Shown: positions 36,634-44,967 of the stretch, piece by piece
How positions within the stretch are numbered: the stretch's first letter is position 1
Layout: every line of letters begins with the position of its first letter
DNA from: Rhodopseudomonas faecalis
GTDB taxonomy: Bacteria > Pseudomonadota > Alphaproteobacteria > Rhizobiales > Xanthobacteraceae
Direction of reading: 5' to 3'
DNA: 64,000 bases
NCBI RefSeq assembly: GCF_003217325.1
Contig: NZ_QJTI01000002.1
Coordinates: 124,001-188,000 of the forward strand
The notes under the pieces: model-generated
What the model saw: only the letters and a program-made list of their open reading frames with translations
What the model was told of the DNA's origin: nothing
The model's database searches: none
Position numbers and translations under genes: made by a program

Positions 36634-38394
36634 ATGCTCCGATTCGTCCAGAACCTTCGTATCGGCATCAAGTTAGCCATCACCGCGGGCCTCAGCATCC
36701 TGCTGATCGGCCTGATGATTTATAATCAACACAGTGGCGGGTCCGCGGTCGCGGACGGCTTTAAGACCGCGCTGCGTCAACAGGCCGCGGCGCGCATTGC
36801 CGCAGACCTGGCGGCGAAGATCGGATCGATGCAGGTCAGCTTCCGCGATACGCTGGTGGCGAACTCGACGCAGCAACTCGAGGCCGCAGCCGACAGCTAC
36901 AAGGCCAACCTGGCCGGTGCGATGGGCTATCTTGAGGAGCTGGCCAGGGTCGCCAAGCTGAAGGAGAACGTCGAGCGCATGGACAAGATCCGCGCCGATG
37001 TCACCACCTTGACTAATGGCCGGCTTGAGATCGCCAAGATGCGCGAACAGATGCTGGCTCTGGAAGCGAAGAAGACGACCGCTGGCAACACCGCGGACAT
37101 TGATGCTCAGATCGCCAAGATCGCCGCGCAAGGCGACAAGTTCCGGCATGAAGTGACGCTGCCAGTGATCACCAGTCTCGATGCGCTGACCTCGGCGATC
37201 GTCGAAAGCGGCAAGCTCACCAGCCAGCAGTCGATTGCCGCTGCTGAAGCGCGCTTCGTTGAAGTGGAAAGGATGGGGCTGATCGTCGGCGGCATCGCGG
37301 CGCTGCTGCTGATCGGCACCTGCGTGTTCTCGATCGTCTCCATTGCCAAGCCGGTGCAGGCGCTGGCGCGCTCGATGCTGGAACTGGCCGACGGCAATTT
37401 CGACGTGGTGCTGCCGGGGCTGGGCCGCAAGGACGAAATCGGCGAAGTGGCCGACGCGGTCGAGCGCTTCAAGGTCAAGGCGCAGCAAAAGGCTGCCGCT
37501 GAAGCCGAGGCGCAGCGCGAGCAGGAGGCCAAGGCCGCCGAGATGCGCAAGTCCGAGATGCATCGTCTCGCCAGCTCGTTCGAAGCTGCGGTCGGCGAAA
37601 TCGTGCACACCGTCTCGACGGCTTCGACCGAACTCGAAGCCTCGGCCAACACCCTGACCATGACCTCGCAGCGCTCGCAGGAGCGGACCGCCACGGTGGC
37701 CGCGGCCTCCGAGGAAGCCTCGACCAATGTGCAGTCGGTGGCGTCGGCGACCGAGGAAATGTCGTCCTCGATCGGCGAGATCAGCCGCCAGGTGCAGGAG
37801 TCGGCGCGGATCGCCAGCGAAGCGGTGGAGCAGGCCCGGCACACCAATGCCAGCGTCGGCGAATTGTCGCAGGCGGCGAGCCGGATCGGCGACGTGGTCG
37901 AACTGATCAACACCATCGCCGGCCAGACCAATCTGCTGGCACTGAACGCCACCATCGAAGCGGCGCGCGCTGGCGATGCCGGCCGCGGCTTCGCGGTGGT
38001 CGCCTCCGAAGTGAAAGCTTTGGCCGAGCAGACCGCGAAGGCCACTGGCGAGATCAGCCAGCAGATCGTCGGCATCCAGGCCGCCACCAACGACTCGGTG
38101 CAGGCGATCCGCAAGATCGGCGAAACCATCAGCCGGATGTCGGAAATCTCCTCGACCATCGCCTCGGCGGTCGAACAGCAGGGCGCTGCCACGCAGGAAA
38201 TCTCCCGCAATGTGCAGCAGGCCGCGTCCGGCACCCAGCAGGTGTCCTCGAACATCATCGAGGTGCAGCACGGCGTCTCCGAGACCGGCTCGGCCTCCTC
38301 GCAGGTGCTGTCGGCGGCGCAGTCGCTGTCGCAGGACAGCAACCGGCTCAAGGACGAGGTGATGCGTTTCCTGGAGACCGTGCGCGCCGCCTAA
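36634..38394 (+). CDS. methyl-accepting chemotaxis protein with helical-bundle sensor
   Basis: The 586-residue chemoreceptor has transmembrane helix 1 (about 12-28) and a helical periplasmic sensor of about 180 residues (resembling the 4HB/HBM class, with [20 protein letters not shown]). Then follow transmembrane helix 2 (about 210-230), HAMP ([40 protein letters not shown]) and a signalling domain nearly identical to that of the upstream receptors. The ligand is unknown. It has its own terminator. Confidence 0.95.
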   Translation: MLRFVQNLRIGIKLAITAGLSILLIGLMIYNQHSGGSAVADGFKTALRQQAAARIAADLAAKIGSMQVSFRDTLVANSTQQLEAAADSYKANLAGAMGYLEELARVAKLKENVERMDKIRADVTTLTNGRLEIAKMREQMLALEAKKTTAGNTADIDAQIAKIAAQGDKFRHEVTLPVITSLDALTSAIVESGKLTSQQSIAAAEARFVEVERMGLIVGGIAALLLIGTCVFSIVSIAKPVQALARSMLELADGNFDVVLPGLGRKDEIGEVADAVERFKVKAQQKAAAEAEAQREQEAKAAEMRKSEMHRLASSFEAAVGEIVHTVSTASTELEASANTLTMTSQRSQERTATVAAASEEASTNVQSVASATEEMSSSIGEISRQVQESARIASEAVEQARHTNASVGELSQAASRIGDVVELINTIAGQTNLLALNATIEAARAGDAGRGFAVVASEVKALAEQTAKATGEISQQIVGIQAATNDSVQAIRKIGETISRMSEISSTIASAVEQQGAATQEISRNVQQAASGTQQVSSNIIEVQHGVSETGSASSQVLSAAQSLSQDSNRLKDEVMRFLETVRAA

Positions 38395-38415
38395 ATCGCG
38401 ACGCCCATTACTCGG

Positions 38416-38450
38416 CAACGGCCCGCCCACTCGGCGGGCCGTTGTCGTTT
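38416..38450 (+). terminator. intrinsic terminator
   Basis: CAACGGCCCGCC (38416-38427) and GGCGGGCCGTTG (38433-38444) form a perfect 12-bp stem with a 5-base loop, followed by TCGTTT. It isolates the chemoreceptor array from the GTA-like cluster. Confidence 0.85.
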
Positions 38451-38485
38451 GGGGGCGGTCGCCGCACGATCTAGGAAAATATACC

Positions 38486-38514
38486 TTGACAGCGTGACGC
38501 TGCCTGGGTAATGT
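38486..38514 (+). promoter_or_regulatory. candidate sigma-70 promoter of the GTA cluster with spacer inverted repeat
   Basis: TTGACA at 38486-38491 is a perfect -35 box; after exactly 17 bases comes TAATGT at 38509-38514 as -10. The spacer carries CAGCGT-g-ACGCTG (38490-38502), an inverted repeat that overlaps the last bases of the -35 box and would suit a repressor or regulator. It lies 41 bases after the preceding terminator and 130 bases before the first small ORF. Confidence 0.55.
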
Positions 38515-38643
38515 CCGGGCATGCTCCACAATTGGGTCCGGCGCCGGAGCAGCCGCTCGCAAGCCGGAACATCATTTTCGCAGCCGCGTTGCTAGTTTGG
38601 CCGCCACGCCCAGGTGCGGCGCATGCCAGCAATGGAGGCCGCG

Positions 38644-38796
38644 ATGGCAATCAAGCGCAACCAGCAGATCATCGAAACGCAGGCCGAAGCCCGCCAGGGC
38701 GAGCGCGGCCCGTCTGTGCTGGCGCTGCTCACCGCATCGCTGGCCTTGGCCGTGCTGCTGATGGCGCTGGTGTGGGTGGTGATGTTCCGGAGTTGA
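38644..38796 (+). CDS. small single-pass membrane protein at the head of the GTA cluster
   Basis: The 50-residue product begins MAIKRNQQIIETQAEARQGE, then one hydrophobic helix (VLALLTASLALAVLLMALVWVVMF). GGAGG lies nine bases upstream. Similar proteins precede the terminase in related genomes as I recall; no function is known. It is the first gene after the promoter candidate. Confidence 0.6.
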   Translation: MAIKRNQQIIETQAEARQGERGPSVLALLTASLALAVLLMALVWVVMFRS

Positions 38797-38838
38797 GCCG
38801 ACACCGCCCGCGTTCCGCGACAGGGGTTTTGCTGCGAC

Positions 38839-39348
38839 ATGAAGACAACCCGTGCCACCTCGTCGGCCAAGACGCCGACGGGGCGAACAACCGTGGCTGC
38901 GCGCAAGCGGGCCGCCAAAACTTCTGCTGCCAAAGCCTCTGCAGCCAAAACCTCCGCGACGGCTAAGACCGCCAAGACCGCGCGCGCCACCAGCACGCGC
39001 AAGGCAGCCAAGCCGCCGGTTGTCGAGAGGGAGGAAGCGGCCGGCTCGCTGATCGAGCGGGTTGAGCGCGCGGTCGAGCGCGAAATCGCGCAGATCGAAG
39101 CCATGGTCGGCGGCGCCGACGAATTGACTGAGCCGCGCAGCGACGCCGAACGGCGCGCGCGCACGCTCGCCAGCCTGACGCGCACGCTGCTCGAATTGCG
39201 GCGGCTGCGCGCCGACGATGATGTGCAGAGAACGGCCGATGACGACGCCATCCCCCGCGACCTTGACGAGCTGCGCCGCGCGCTTTCGCGACGATTGGAC
39301 CAGCTGGTCGACGGCGCAGCGCCGCTTTCTGCTGCAGGGGATGAGTGA
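38839..39348 (+). CDS. Lys/Ala-rich protein upstream of terminase, possible small terminase equivalent
   Basis: The 169-residue product has a basic, low-complexity N-terminus of about 65 residues (AAKTSAAKAS repeats) followed by predicted helices (SLIERVERAVEREIAQIEAM, RTLASLTRTLLELRRLRAD). Its position just before the large terminase matches GTA g1, the TerS of RcGTA, but no sequence motif proves it. Its last 110 bases overlap the start of the terminase frame. The TerS role is inference. Confidence 0.55.
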   Translation: MKTTRATSSAKTPTGRTTVAARKRAAKTSAAKASAAKTSATAKTAKTARATSTRKAAKPPVVEREEAAGSLIERVERAVEREIAQIEAMVGGADELTEPRSDAERRARTLASLTRTLLELRRLRADDDVQRTADDDAIPRDLDELRRALSRRLDQLVDGAAPLSAAGDE

Positions 39349-40612
39349 GGCCGAACTCGGCTTTCTCGCCGCGCAATGGGAGGTGTTTGCCCATGATCAT
39401 CAGCGGCCGCCGCTGCTGGCGGCCAACGGCCAGCCCTGGCTGAGCTGGCTGCTGATCGGTGGTCGCGGGGCCGGCAAGACCCGCGCCGGCGCCGAATGGG
39501 TGCGGGCGCAGGCGCTCGGCCTGCCGCCCTTTGCCGATCGCGCGGTGGCGCGGATCGCGCTGGTCGGCGAGACCGAGCACGATGTTCGCGAAGTGATGAT
39601 CGAAGGCGTGTCCGGGCTGCTCGCGGTGCATCCGCGCCAGCAGCGGCCAAGCTGGCAGCCATCGCGCAAACGGCTGCAATGGCCAAACGGCGCGGTGGCG
39701 CAGGCGTTTTCTGCTGATGATCCAGAAAGCTTGCGCGGGCCGCAATTCGGCTGCGCCTGGTCCGATGAACTGGCGAAGTGGCGCTATGCGGAAGCGGCAT
39801 TCGACATGCTGCAATTCGGTTTGCGGCTCGGCGCGCAGCCGCGGCAATTGATCACCACCACGCCGCGGCCGATCGCGCTGTTGAAGCGCTTGATGGCGGC
39901 GCCGTCGAGCGCGGTGACGCGGGCGCCGACCCGCGCCAACGCCTTCAATCTCGCGCCCGGATTTCTGCAGAGCGTGATGGCGCGTTACCACGGCACGCGG
40001 CTTGGCCGTCAGGAGCTTGAGGGCGAGATCATCGAGGATCGCCCCGATGCGCTGTGGTCGCGCGCGTTGCTGGAGCAATGCCGGGTGGCGGCGCCGCCGC
40101 GCGATCTGCAACGCATCGTGGTCGCGGTCGATCCGCCGGCGTCATCGAATGCCCGCGCCGATGCTTGCGGCATTGTCGCTGCCGGGCTGGCCGGCAATGG
40201 GGTGGTTCATGTGCTGGCAGACGATAGCATCGCCGGCGCGACACCGACGGCGTGGGCGACGCGCGCCATTGCGCTGTGGCGCAAGCTCGGCGCTGACGCG
40301 CTGGTCGCCGAAGTCAATCAGGGCGGCGAGATGGTGCGCACTGTGATCCAACAGATCGACGCCGCGGTGCCGGTGAAAACCGTTCATGCGTCACGCGGCA
40401 AATGGCTGCGCGCCGAGCCGGTGGCGGCGCTGTACGAGCAGGGCCGGGTGCACCACGCCGGCTGTTTTCCGGCGCTGGAAGATGAGATGTGCGACTTCGG
40501 CATCAATGGTCTGTCGAGCGGTCGTTCGCCGGACCGGCTCGATGCGCTGGTGTGGGCGGTGAGCACACTGGCGCTCGGCCGCAGCGGCGGGCCGCGGGTG
40601 CGCTCGCTGTAA
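39239..40612 (+). CDS. GTA-type large terminase (TerL, g2)
   Basis: The 457-residue motor has the ATPase motif GGRGAGKTRAGAEWV (Walker A near residue 90) and a Walker B region FGCAWSDELAKW. The nuclease domain has Asp-containing VVAVDPPAS and SGRSPDRLDALVW. It packages DNA into proheads by a headful-like mechanism. The start is ambiguous: ATG 39239 overlaps the upstream gene by 110 bases, while ATG 39341 forms an ATGAGTGA junction. I keep the longer form because GTA terminases have conserved residues (LSDAEL-like) before the later ATG. Confidence 0.92.
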   Translation: MTTPSPATLTSCAARFRDDWTSWSTAQRRFLLQGMSEAELGFLAAQWEVFAHDHQRPPLLAANGQPWLSWLLIGGRGAGKTRAGAEWVRAQALGLPPFADRAVARIALVGETEHDVREVMIEGVSGLLAVHPRQQRPSWQPSRKRLQWPNGAVAQAFSADDPESLRGPQFGCAWSDELAKWRYAEAAFDMLQFGLRLGAQPRQLITTTPRPIALLKRLMAAPSSAVTRAPTRANAFNLAPGFLQSVMARYHGTRLGRQELEGEIIEDRPDALWSRALLEQCRVAAPPRDLQRIVVAVDPPASSNARADACGIVAAGLAGNGVVHVLADDSIAGATPTAWATRAIALWRKLGADALVAEVNQGGEMVRTVIQQIDAAVPVKTVHASRGKWLRAEPVAALYEQGRVHHAGCFPALEDEMCDFGINGLSSGRSPDRLDALVWAVSTLALGRSGGPRVRSL

Positions 40613-40667
40613 CCGCCACGGGTTGCGCTGCTTTGCTGACACACGATTGCTTGCTTGGGGAAGGCCG

Positions 40668-41843
40668 ATGTTTGATCGCCTGAAATCGCTGCTTGCTGCG
40701 CCCGAACTCAAAGCCTCGCGCACCGCGCATTTGCTGGCGGTGGAGCGCGGCGGCATCGCGCGCTGGACGCCGCGTGATTACAGCGCGCTGGCGCGCGAGG
40801 GTTATCTCGGCAATGCCATTGTGCATCGCTGCGTTCGCTTGATCGCGGAAAACGCCGCGGCGTGCCGCTATCTGGTCTATGACGGCGCGCGCGAGCGGGA
40901 CGGCCATCCACTCTTGCAATTGCTGACTCATCCCAATGCCCGCCAGGACGGCGCCACTTTTCTGGAAACGCTGGTGGCGCATCTGCTGCTGGCTGGCAAT
41001 GGCTATGTCGAAGCGGTGACGCTCGATGGCGTGGTGCGCGAGCTTTATGCGCTGCGCCCGGACCGCATCAAGCTGATCCCCGGCGCCGATGGCTGGGCCG
41101 AGGCTTATGAGTATAGCGTCGGCGGCCGCAGCGTGCGCTTTGATCAGCACGCTTCGCCCTTGCCGCCGATCCTGCATCTGACGCTATTTCATCCGCTCGA
41201 TGATCATTATGGGCTGGCGCCGCTGGAAGCCGCGGCGACGGCGGTTGATACCCACAACGCCGCCGCGCGCTGGAACAAGGCGCTGCTCGACAATGCCGCG
41301 CGGCCGTCCGGCGCGCTGGTCTATGTCGGCCCGGAAGGCTCGGTGTTGTCGGAGCCACAATTCGAGCGGCTGAAGCGTGAACTCACCGACACTTATCAAG
41401 GCGCGGCCAATGCCGGCCGGCCGCTGCTGCTGGAAGGCGGGCTCGACTGGAAGGCGATGGCCTGGACGCCAAAAGACATGGATTTTCTCGAAGCCAAGCA
41501 CGCCGCGGCGCGCGAAATCGCACTGGCTTTTGGTGTGCCGCCGATGCTGCTCGGCATTCCCGGCGACAACACCTTTGCCAATTATCAGGAAGCCAACCGC
41601 AGCTTCTGGCGCCAGACCGTGCTGCCGCTCGCTGGCCGGGTCGGCAACGCGCTCGCGCAATGGCTGGCGCCGCTGCATGGCGACGGACTGCGGCTTGAGA
41701 TCGACACCGACCGCATCGAAGCGCTGAGCGGCGATCGCGCCGCGCTGTGGCAGCGCGTGGCTGATGCGCAGTTCCTGACCGTCAACGAAAAGCGCGAGGC
41801 AGTGGGCTACGGCCCGCTGCCCGATGGCGACCGGCTCGGCTGA
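40668..41843 (+). CDS. HK97-family portal protein (GTA g3)
   Basis: The 391-residue product contains the portal hallmarks LIAENAAACRYLVYDG, LLLAGNGYVEAV, PLDDHYGLAPLEAAATAVD, IPGDNTFANYQEANRSFWRQTVLPL and the end VGYGPLPDGDRL. Twelve copies form the ring at the capsid vertex through which DNA enters. The start MFDRLKSLL is preceded by GGGGAAGG. It follows TerL directly, as in RcGTA. Confidence 0.93.
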   Translation: MFDRLKSLLAAPELKASRTAHLLAVERGGIARWTPRDYSALAREGYLGNAIVHRCVRLIAENAAACRYLVYDGARERDGHPLLQLLTHPNARQDGATFLETLVAHLLLAGNGYVEAVTLDGVVRELYALRPDRIKLIPGADGWAEAYEYSVGGRSVRFDQHASPLPPILHLTLFHPLDDHYGLAPLEAAATAVDTHNAAARWNKALLDNAARPSGALVYVGPEGSVLSEPQFERLKRELTDTYQGAANAGRPLLLEGGLDWKAMAWTPKDMDFLEAKHAAAREIALAFGVPPMLLGIPGDNTFANYQEANRSFWRQTVLPLAGRVGNALAQWLAPLHGDGLRLEIDTDRIEALSGDRAALWQRVADAQFLTVNEKREAVGYGPLPDGDRLG

Positions 41844-41896
41844 GCCGCGCCGGACTGCGGCGCGCCATCTGTAGCGTTAGGCTCGCGAGGCGCCGC

Positions 41897-42121
41897 ATGT
41901 CCGACCTGATCGACACATTTTCGGCGCGCGGCGATCTCGCCCATCTGGCGCTGCTGTGCTGGGCGCTCGCGGCCAGCGGCGCGCTGTGGTTCACGCTGCG
42001 CGAGCTGACTGCGGCCTGGCGCCGCTTCGATGATTTTGTGCGCGAACTGCAATCCTTCAACCGCCGCTGCGATCGCAGGCTCGGCCGCGCGCCGCGCCTT
42101 GATCCGGATCGCGACAGCTAA
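41897..42121 (+). CDS. small GTA-cluster membrane protein
   Basis: The 74-residue product has one hydrophobic helix (LALLCWALAASGALWFTL) and an Arg-rich helical tail. It occupies the place of RcGTA g3.5, for which a head-formation role has been proposed, but I see no sequence evidence for identity. It lies 11 bases upstream of the next small gene. Confidence 0.6.
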   Translation: MSDLIDTFSARGDLAHLALLCWALAASGALWFTLRELTAAWRRFDDFVRELQSFNRRCDRRLGRAPRLDPDRDS

Positions 42122-42132
42122 CGGAGCCCGAC

Positions 42133-42315
42133 ATGGACACGTTGCACAGCATGCTCAGCCATCTTCGCAGCGAAGCCAAGGCGACGCCAAAACCGATCAC
42201 GGTGTTTCGCGAATTTCTGGCGCATCTCGACCAGATGCAGCGCGCCGCATCGCCAGTGCGCCATGGCTCTCCGCGACCGCATCTGCGCAAGCGCGCGGCC
42301 AAGCGGCCGAAGTAA
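42133..42315 (+). CDS. small basic hypothetical protein in GTA cluster
   Basis: The 60-residue frame begins MDTLHSMLSHLRSEAKATPKPITVF and has a Lys/Arg-rich C-terminus (HLRKRAAKRPK). ACGGAG precedes the ATG. No family is recognised. The TAA stop is shared with the start of repeat copy 3. Confidence 0.5.
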   Translation: MDTLHSMLSHLRSEAKATPKPITVFREFLAHLDQMQRAASPVRHGSPRPHLRKRAAKRPK

Positions 42316-42457
42316 TACCAACAGATTGTATCAATGACCGTCATACCCGCGCTTGTCGCGGGTATCCACGTCTTAAGCAGCGGTGCAGCATCCAAGACGT
42401 AGATGGCCGGGACGAGCCCGGCCATGACGCGCGGAGTGGTTGGTATCAATCGCCGTT
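42313..42457. repeat. dispersed palindromic element, copy 3, inside the GTA cluster
   Basis: It begins TAATACCAAC at the stop codon of the preceding gene, then a CCCGCGC/GCGCGGG-type hairpin, ATCCACGTCTT, AAGACGTAGAT, a GGCCGGG/CCCGGCC hairpin with CATGACG, and ends GAGTGGTTGGTATCAATCG. It is the reverse complement of copy 2 over nearly its whole length. It separates the portal block from the prohead protease. Confidence 0.85.
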
Positions 42458-42539
42458 TCTTTGACGCCATCGCCACCTGCTGCGCGCTGGCCGCCCGCCG
42501 CTGATCTCATCACATCTCAATTTGATTGCGAGGCCGCTG

Positions 42540-43196
42540 ATGCACGCCCCGTTGCTTCCGCCTGCGTCGAAGTCCATGCGGCTGTCGCTCAGCCCTGATG
42601 GCACGATCGAGGGCTATGCCAGCCTGTTCGGCGCCATCGATCAGGCGCGCGACATGGTGATGCCGGGCGCGTTCGCCGCGACATTGCAGCAGCGCGGCCT
42701 GCGCAAAATCCCGATGCTGTTTCAGCACGATCCCGCCGAGCCGGTCGGGGTGTGGCTGGAGCTGCACGAAGACTGGCGCGGTCTGTTCGCGCGCGGCCGG
42801 TTGATCCCCGATGTGCAGCGCGCCCGCGAAGTGCTGGCGTTGCTGCGCGGCGGCGCGATTGACGGCTTGTCGATCGGCTATCGCACGGTGCGCGGCCGGA
42901 TCGATCCGAAAACCCGGGTGCGCAAACTGCTTCAGGTCGATCTCTGGGAAATCTCGATCGTCACCTTTCCGCTGCTGCAGGGCGCCCGCGTCAATGCGGT
43001 CAAGACCACGGCGCGCTCGCCGCAGCGCGCCGCGGCGGAAGCGGCATGGCGCCGCGTCAGCTCGGCCGCATCGACCGGTTCGCGGGATGCCGCGGATGCC
43101 CCGGCGCCACCCGCGCGTCGAACTAGCCCGATCACCCCAATCGCCGGCCGCGCAGCACGCAAACAGGCGCTGGCGGGCGTGAGCCGCCAGAGTTGA
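42540..43196 (+). CDS. HK97-family prohead protease (GTA g4)
   Basis: The 218-residue product has the S78-type protease core: GYASLFGAIDQARDMVMPGAF, LFQHDPAEPVGVW (catalytic His) and GLSIGYRTVRG (catalytic Ser), then WEISIVTFPLLQGARV. The last 50 residues are Ala/Pro-rich and probably disordered. It processes the capsid protein during prohead maturation. GCGAGG precedes the ATG at 42540. The end overlaps an upstream extension of the capsid frame. Confidence 0.92.
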   Translation: MHAPLLPPASKSMRLSLSPDGTIEGYASLFGAIDQARDMVMPGAFAATLQQRGLRKIPMLFQHDPAEPVGVWLELHEDWRGLFARGRLIPDVQRAREVLALLRGGAIDGLSIGYRTVRGRIDPKTRVRKLLQVDLWEISIVTFPLLQGARVNAVKTTARSPQRAAAEAAWRRVSSAASTGSRDAADAPAPPARRTSPITPIAGRAARKQALAGVSRQS

Positions 43197-43285
43197 GCCG
43201 TTTTTCCTTTCCCGCTGAGCAGCGTGAGGAAAGCCGCAAGGCCTTCACTGATCACTTTCAACAAGCGATGCAACGGAGTCTGCTG

Positions 43286-44542
43286 ATGCCCACCTTCGAC
43301 CACGCTCCCGAGACCAAGGCCGGCATCGCCGGCGACGATGCGCAGCAGGTATTCGACGCCTTGATGCGCGCGTTCGAGGACTACAAAACCGAGAACGACA
43401 CGCGGCTGAAGGCGATCGAGGCTGGCAAGGGCGACGTGCTGCTGGAAGAAAAGGTCGACCGCATCAATGACGCGCTCGATGCCCAGCAGCGTCGGCTCGA
43501 TGCCATCGTGCTGCGTCAGGCCCGCCCGGCGCTGGAGCTGCGCGGCCGCACGGGTGGCGACAGCGCGCGGCTCGAGCACAAGAGCGCGTTCGAGGCCTAT
43601 GTGCGCAGCGGCGATGCCGGCAATCTGCGTAACTTGGAAACCAAGGCGCTGTCGGTCGGCTCCAATCCCGATGGCGGCTATTTGGTGCCGCCCGAGCTTG
43701 AACACACCATCGGTGAACGGCTGGCGGCGATTTCGCCGATCCGCTCGATCGCCGCAGTGCGCGAGATTTCCAGCAGCGTTTACAAAAAGCCGTTCATGAC
43801 CGCGGGCCCGGCGACCGGCTGGGTCGGCGAGACCGATGGCCGGCCGCAAACCGCATCACCGACGCTGGATGCGCTGTCGTTTCCGGCGATGGAGCTTTAT
43901 GCCATGCCGGCGGCGACCGCGACGCTGCTCGATGATGCCGCGGTCAATATCGACGACTGGATCGCCTCCGAAGTCGAGCTGGTGTTCGCGGTGCAGGAGG
44001 GCGCCGCGTTCGTTAATGGCGACGGCGTCAACAAGCCGAAGGGCTTTGTCAGCTATCCGGCGGTGGCCAACGGATCGTGGAGCTGGGGCAATCTCGGCTA
44101 TGTCGCGTCCGGCAATGCCGGCGCGTTTGCGGCCAGCAATGCTTCGGACGTGTTGGTCGATCTGATCTATGCGCTGAAAGCCGGCTATCGCCAGAACGCC
44201 AGCTTTGTGATGAACCGCAAAACCCAGGCGGCGATCCGCAAGTTCAAGGATTCGACCGGCGCCTATCTGTGGCAGCCGCCGGCGCAGGCCGGTGGCCGTG
44301 CCACGCTGATGACCTTTCCGCTGGTCGAGGCCGAGGACATGCCGGACATCGCCGCGAATTCATTGTCGATCGCGTTCGGCGATTTCCGCCGCGGCTATCT
44401 GATCGTCGACCGCCAGGGCGTGCGTGTGCTGCGCGATCCTTATTCCGCCAAGCCCTACGTGCTGTTCTACACCACCAAGCGGGTTGGCGGCGGCGTGCAG
44501 GATTTCGACGCCATCAAGCTGCTGAAATTCGCGGCGAGCTGA
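43286..44542 (+). CDS. HK97-fold major capsid protein (GTA g5)
   Basis: The 418-residue product has an N-terminal helical scaffold-like delta domain (about 1-110, KVDRINDALDAQQRRLDAIVL), likely removed by the protease. The HK97 fold follows: SNPDGGYLVPPELEHTI, WVGETDGRPQTASPTLDAL, QEGAAFVNGDGVNKPKGF, SFVMNRKTQAAIRKFKDS and YLIVDRQGVRVLRDPYS. I place the start at ATG 43286 because a GGAG site lies seven bases upstream; a TTG at 43193 extends the frame. In RcGTA this protein forms a small oblate head. Confidence 0.95.
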   Translation: MPTFDHAPETKAGIAGDDAQQVFDALMRAFEDYKTENDTRLKAIEAGKGDVLLEEKVDRINDALDAQQRRLDAIVLRQARPALELRGRTGGDSARLEHKSAFEAYVRSGDAGNLRNLETKALSVGSNPDGGYLVPPELEHTIGERLAAISPIRSIAAVREISSSVYKKPFMTAGPATGWVGETDGRPQTASPTLDALSFPAMELYAMPAATATLLDDAAVNIDDWIASEVELVFAVQEGAAFVNGDGVNKPKGFVSYPAVANGSWSWGNLGYVASGNAGAFAASNASDVLVDLIYALKAGYRQNASFVMNRKTQAAIRKFKDSTGAYLWQPPAQAGGRATLMTFPLVEAEDMPDIAANSLSIAFGDFRRGYLIVDRQGVRVLRDPYSAKPYVLFYTTKRVGGGVQDFDAIKLLKFAAS

Positions 44543-44613
44543 GAGAGGGGCGGGCGATGCGTCGGGTGGGTTGCGCGCACAGCGCCGCAGCCCACCTGGC
44601 TGCGTGCTCTCGA

Positions 44614-44895
44614 TCAGCAATAGCCGTAGATGCCGCAAGCATAGGGCAGCCGGCCGTAGATATCGATCAGCGAGGAGCCGTAGTAGTTGCTGTACATGAA
44701 GGAGTTCGGCCGGCCGTAATAGCCGGGCAGCGACAGCACCGGAAATTGTCCCGGCGTGTAGGATCGTTCCTGAACCACCACCACGGTCTCGGGCTCGGCA
44801 AAGATCTTGCCGATCTTGCTGCGCACCGGCAGGTCCGCGGCGCGCGCCGGCAGCGCCAGCAGCACAAGTGACAATGCGATCAGCAGGCGCGACAT
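44614..44895 (-). CDS. small secreted protein, reverse strand inside the GTA cluster
   Basis: The 93-residue product has a clear signal peptide (SRLLIALSLVLLALPARAA) and a mature part rich in Tyr/Gly: GQFPVLSLPGYYGRPNSFMYSNYYGSSLIDIYGRLPYACGIYGYC. Two cysteines near the C-terminus could form a disulfide. No family is recognised. It is opposite to the GTA genes, between capsid and connector genes, and downstream of the protease gene in the same direction. Confidence 0.65.
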   Translation of the reverse strand: MSRLLIALSLVLLALPARAADLPVRSKIGKIFAEPETVVVVQERSYTPGQFPVLSLPGYYGRPNSFMYSNYYGSSLIDIYGRLPYACGIYGYC

Positions 44896-44932
44896 TGCAA
44901 AAACTCCGGATGTTCGCCGCACCCTGCCGCAA

Positions 44933-44956
44933 CATGGTTAACAAAGATTAACCATG
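44933..44956. promoter_or_regulatory. 9-bp perfect inverted repeat between the two reverse-strand genes
   Basis: CATGGTTAA (44933-44941) and TTAACCATG (44948-44956) are separated by six bases, about 37 bases before the small secreted gene start and just past the protease stop. It could be a regulatory site for the small gene. It resembles a CtrA box but has N6 rather than N7 spacing. Confidence 0.4.
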
Positions 44957-44967
44957 GCGGCGCGCGC

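Noticed and set aside
36673-38562. 629-codon open frame on the minus strand
   Set aside because: Antisense to the third chemoreceptor; composition (Arg/Gly/His-rich) and lack of any family indicate a shadow.
38521-38595. 24-codon ORF directly after the GTA promoter candidate
   Set aside because: No ribosome site and no protein-like character; probably non-coding leader.
44938-44953. Possible CtrA box upstream of the small secreted gene
   Set aside because: Spacing is N6 and the site is part of a longer inverted repeat.
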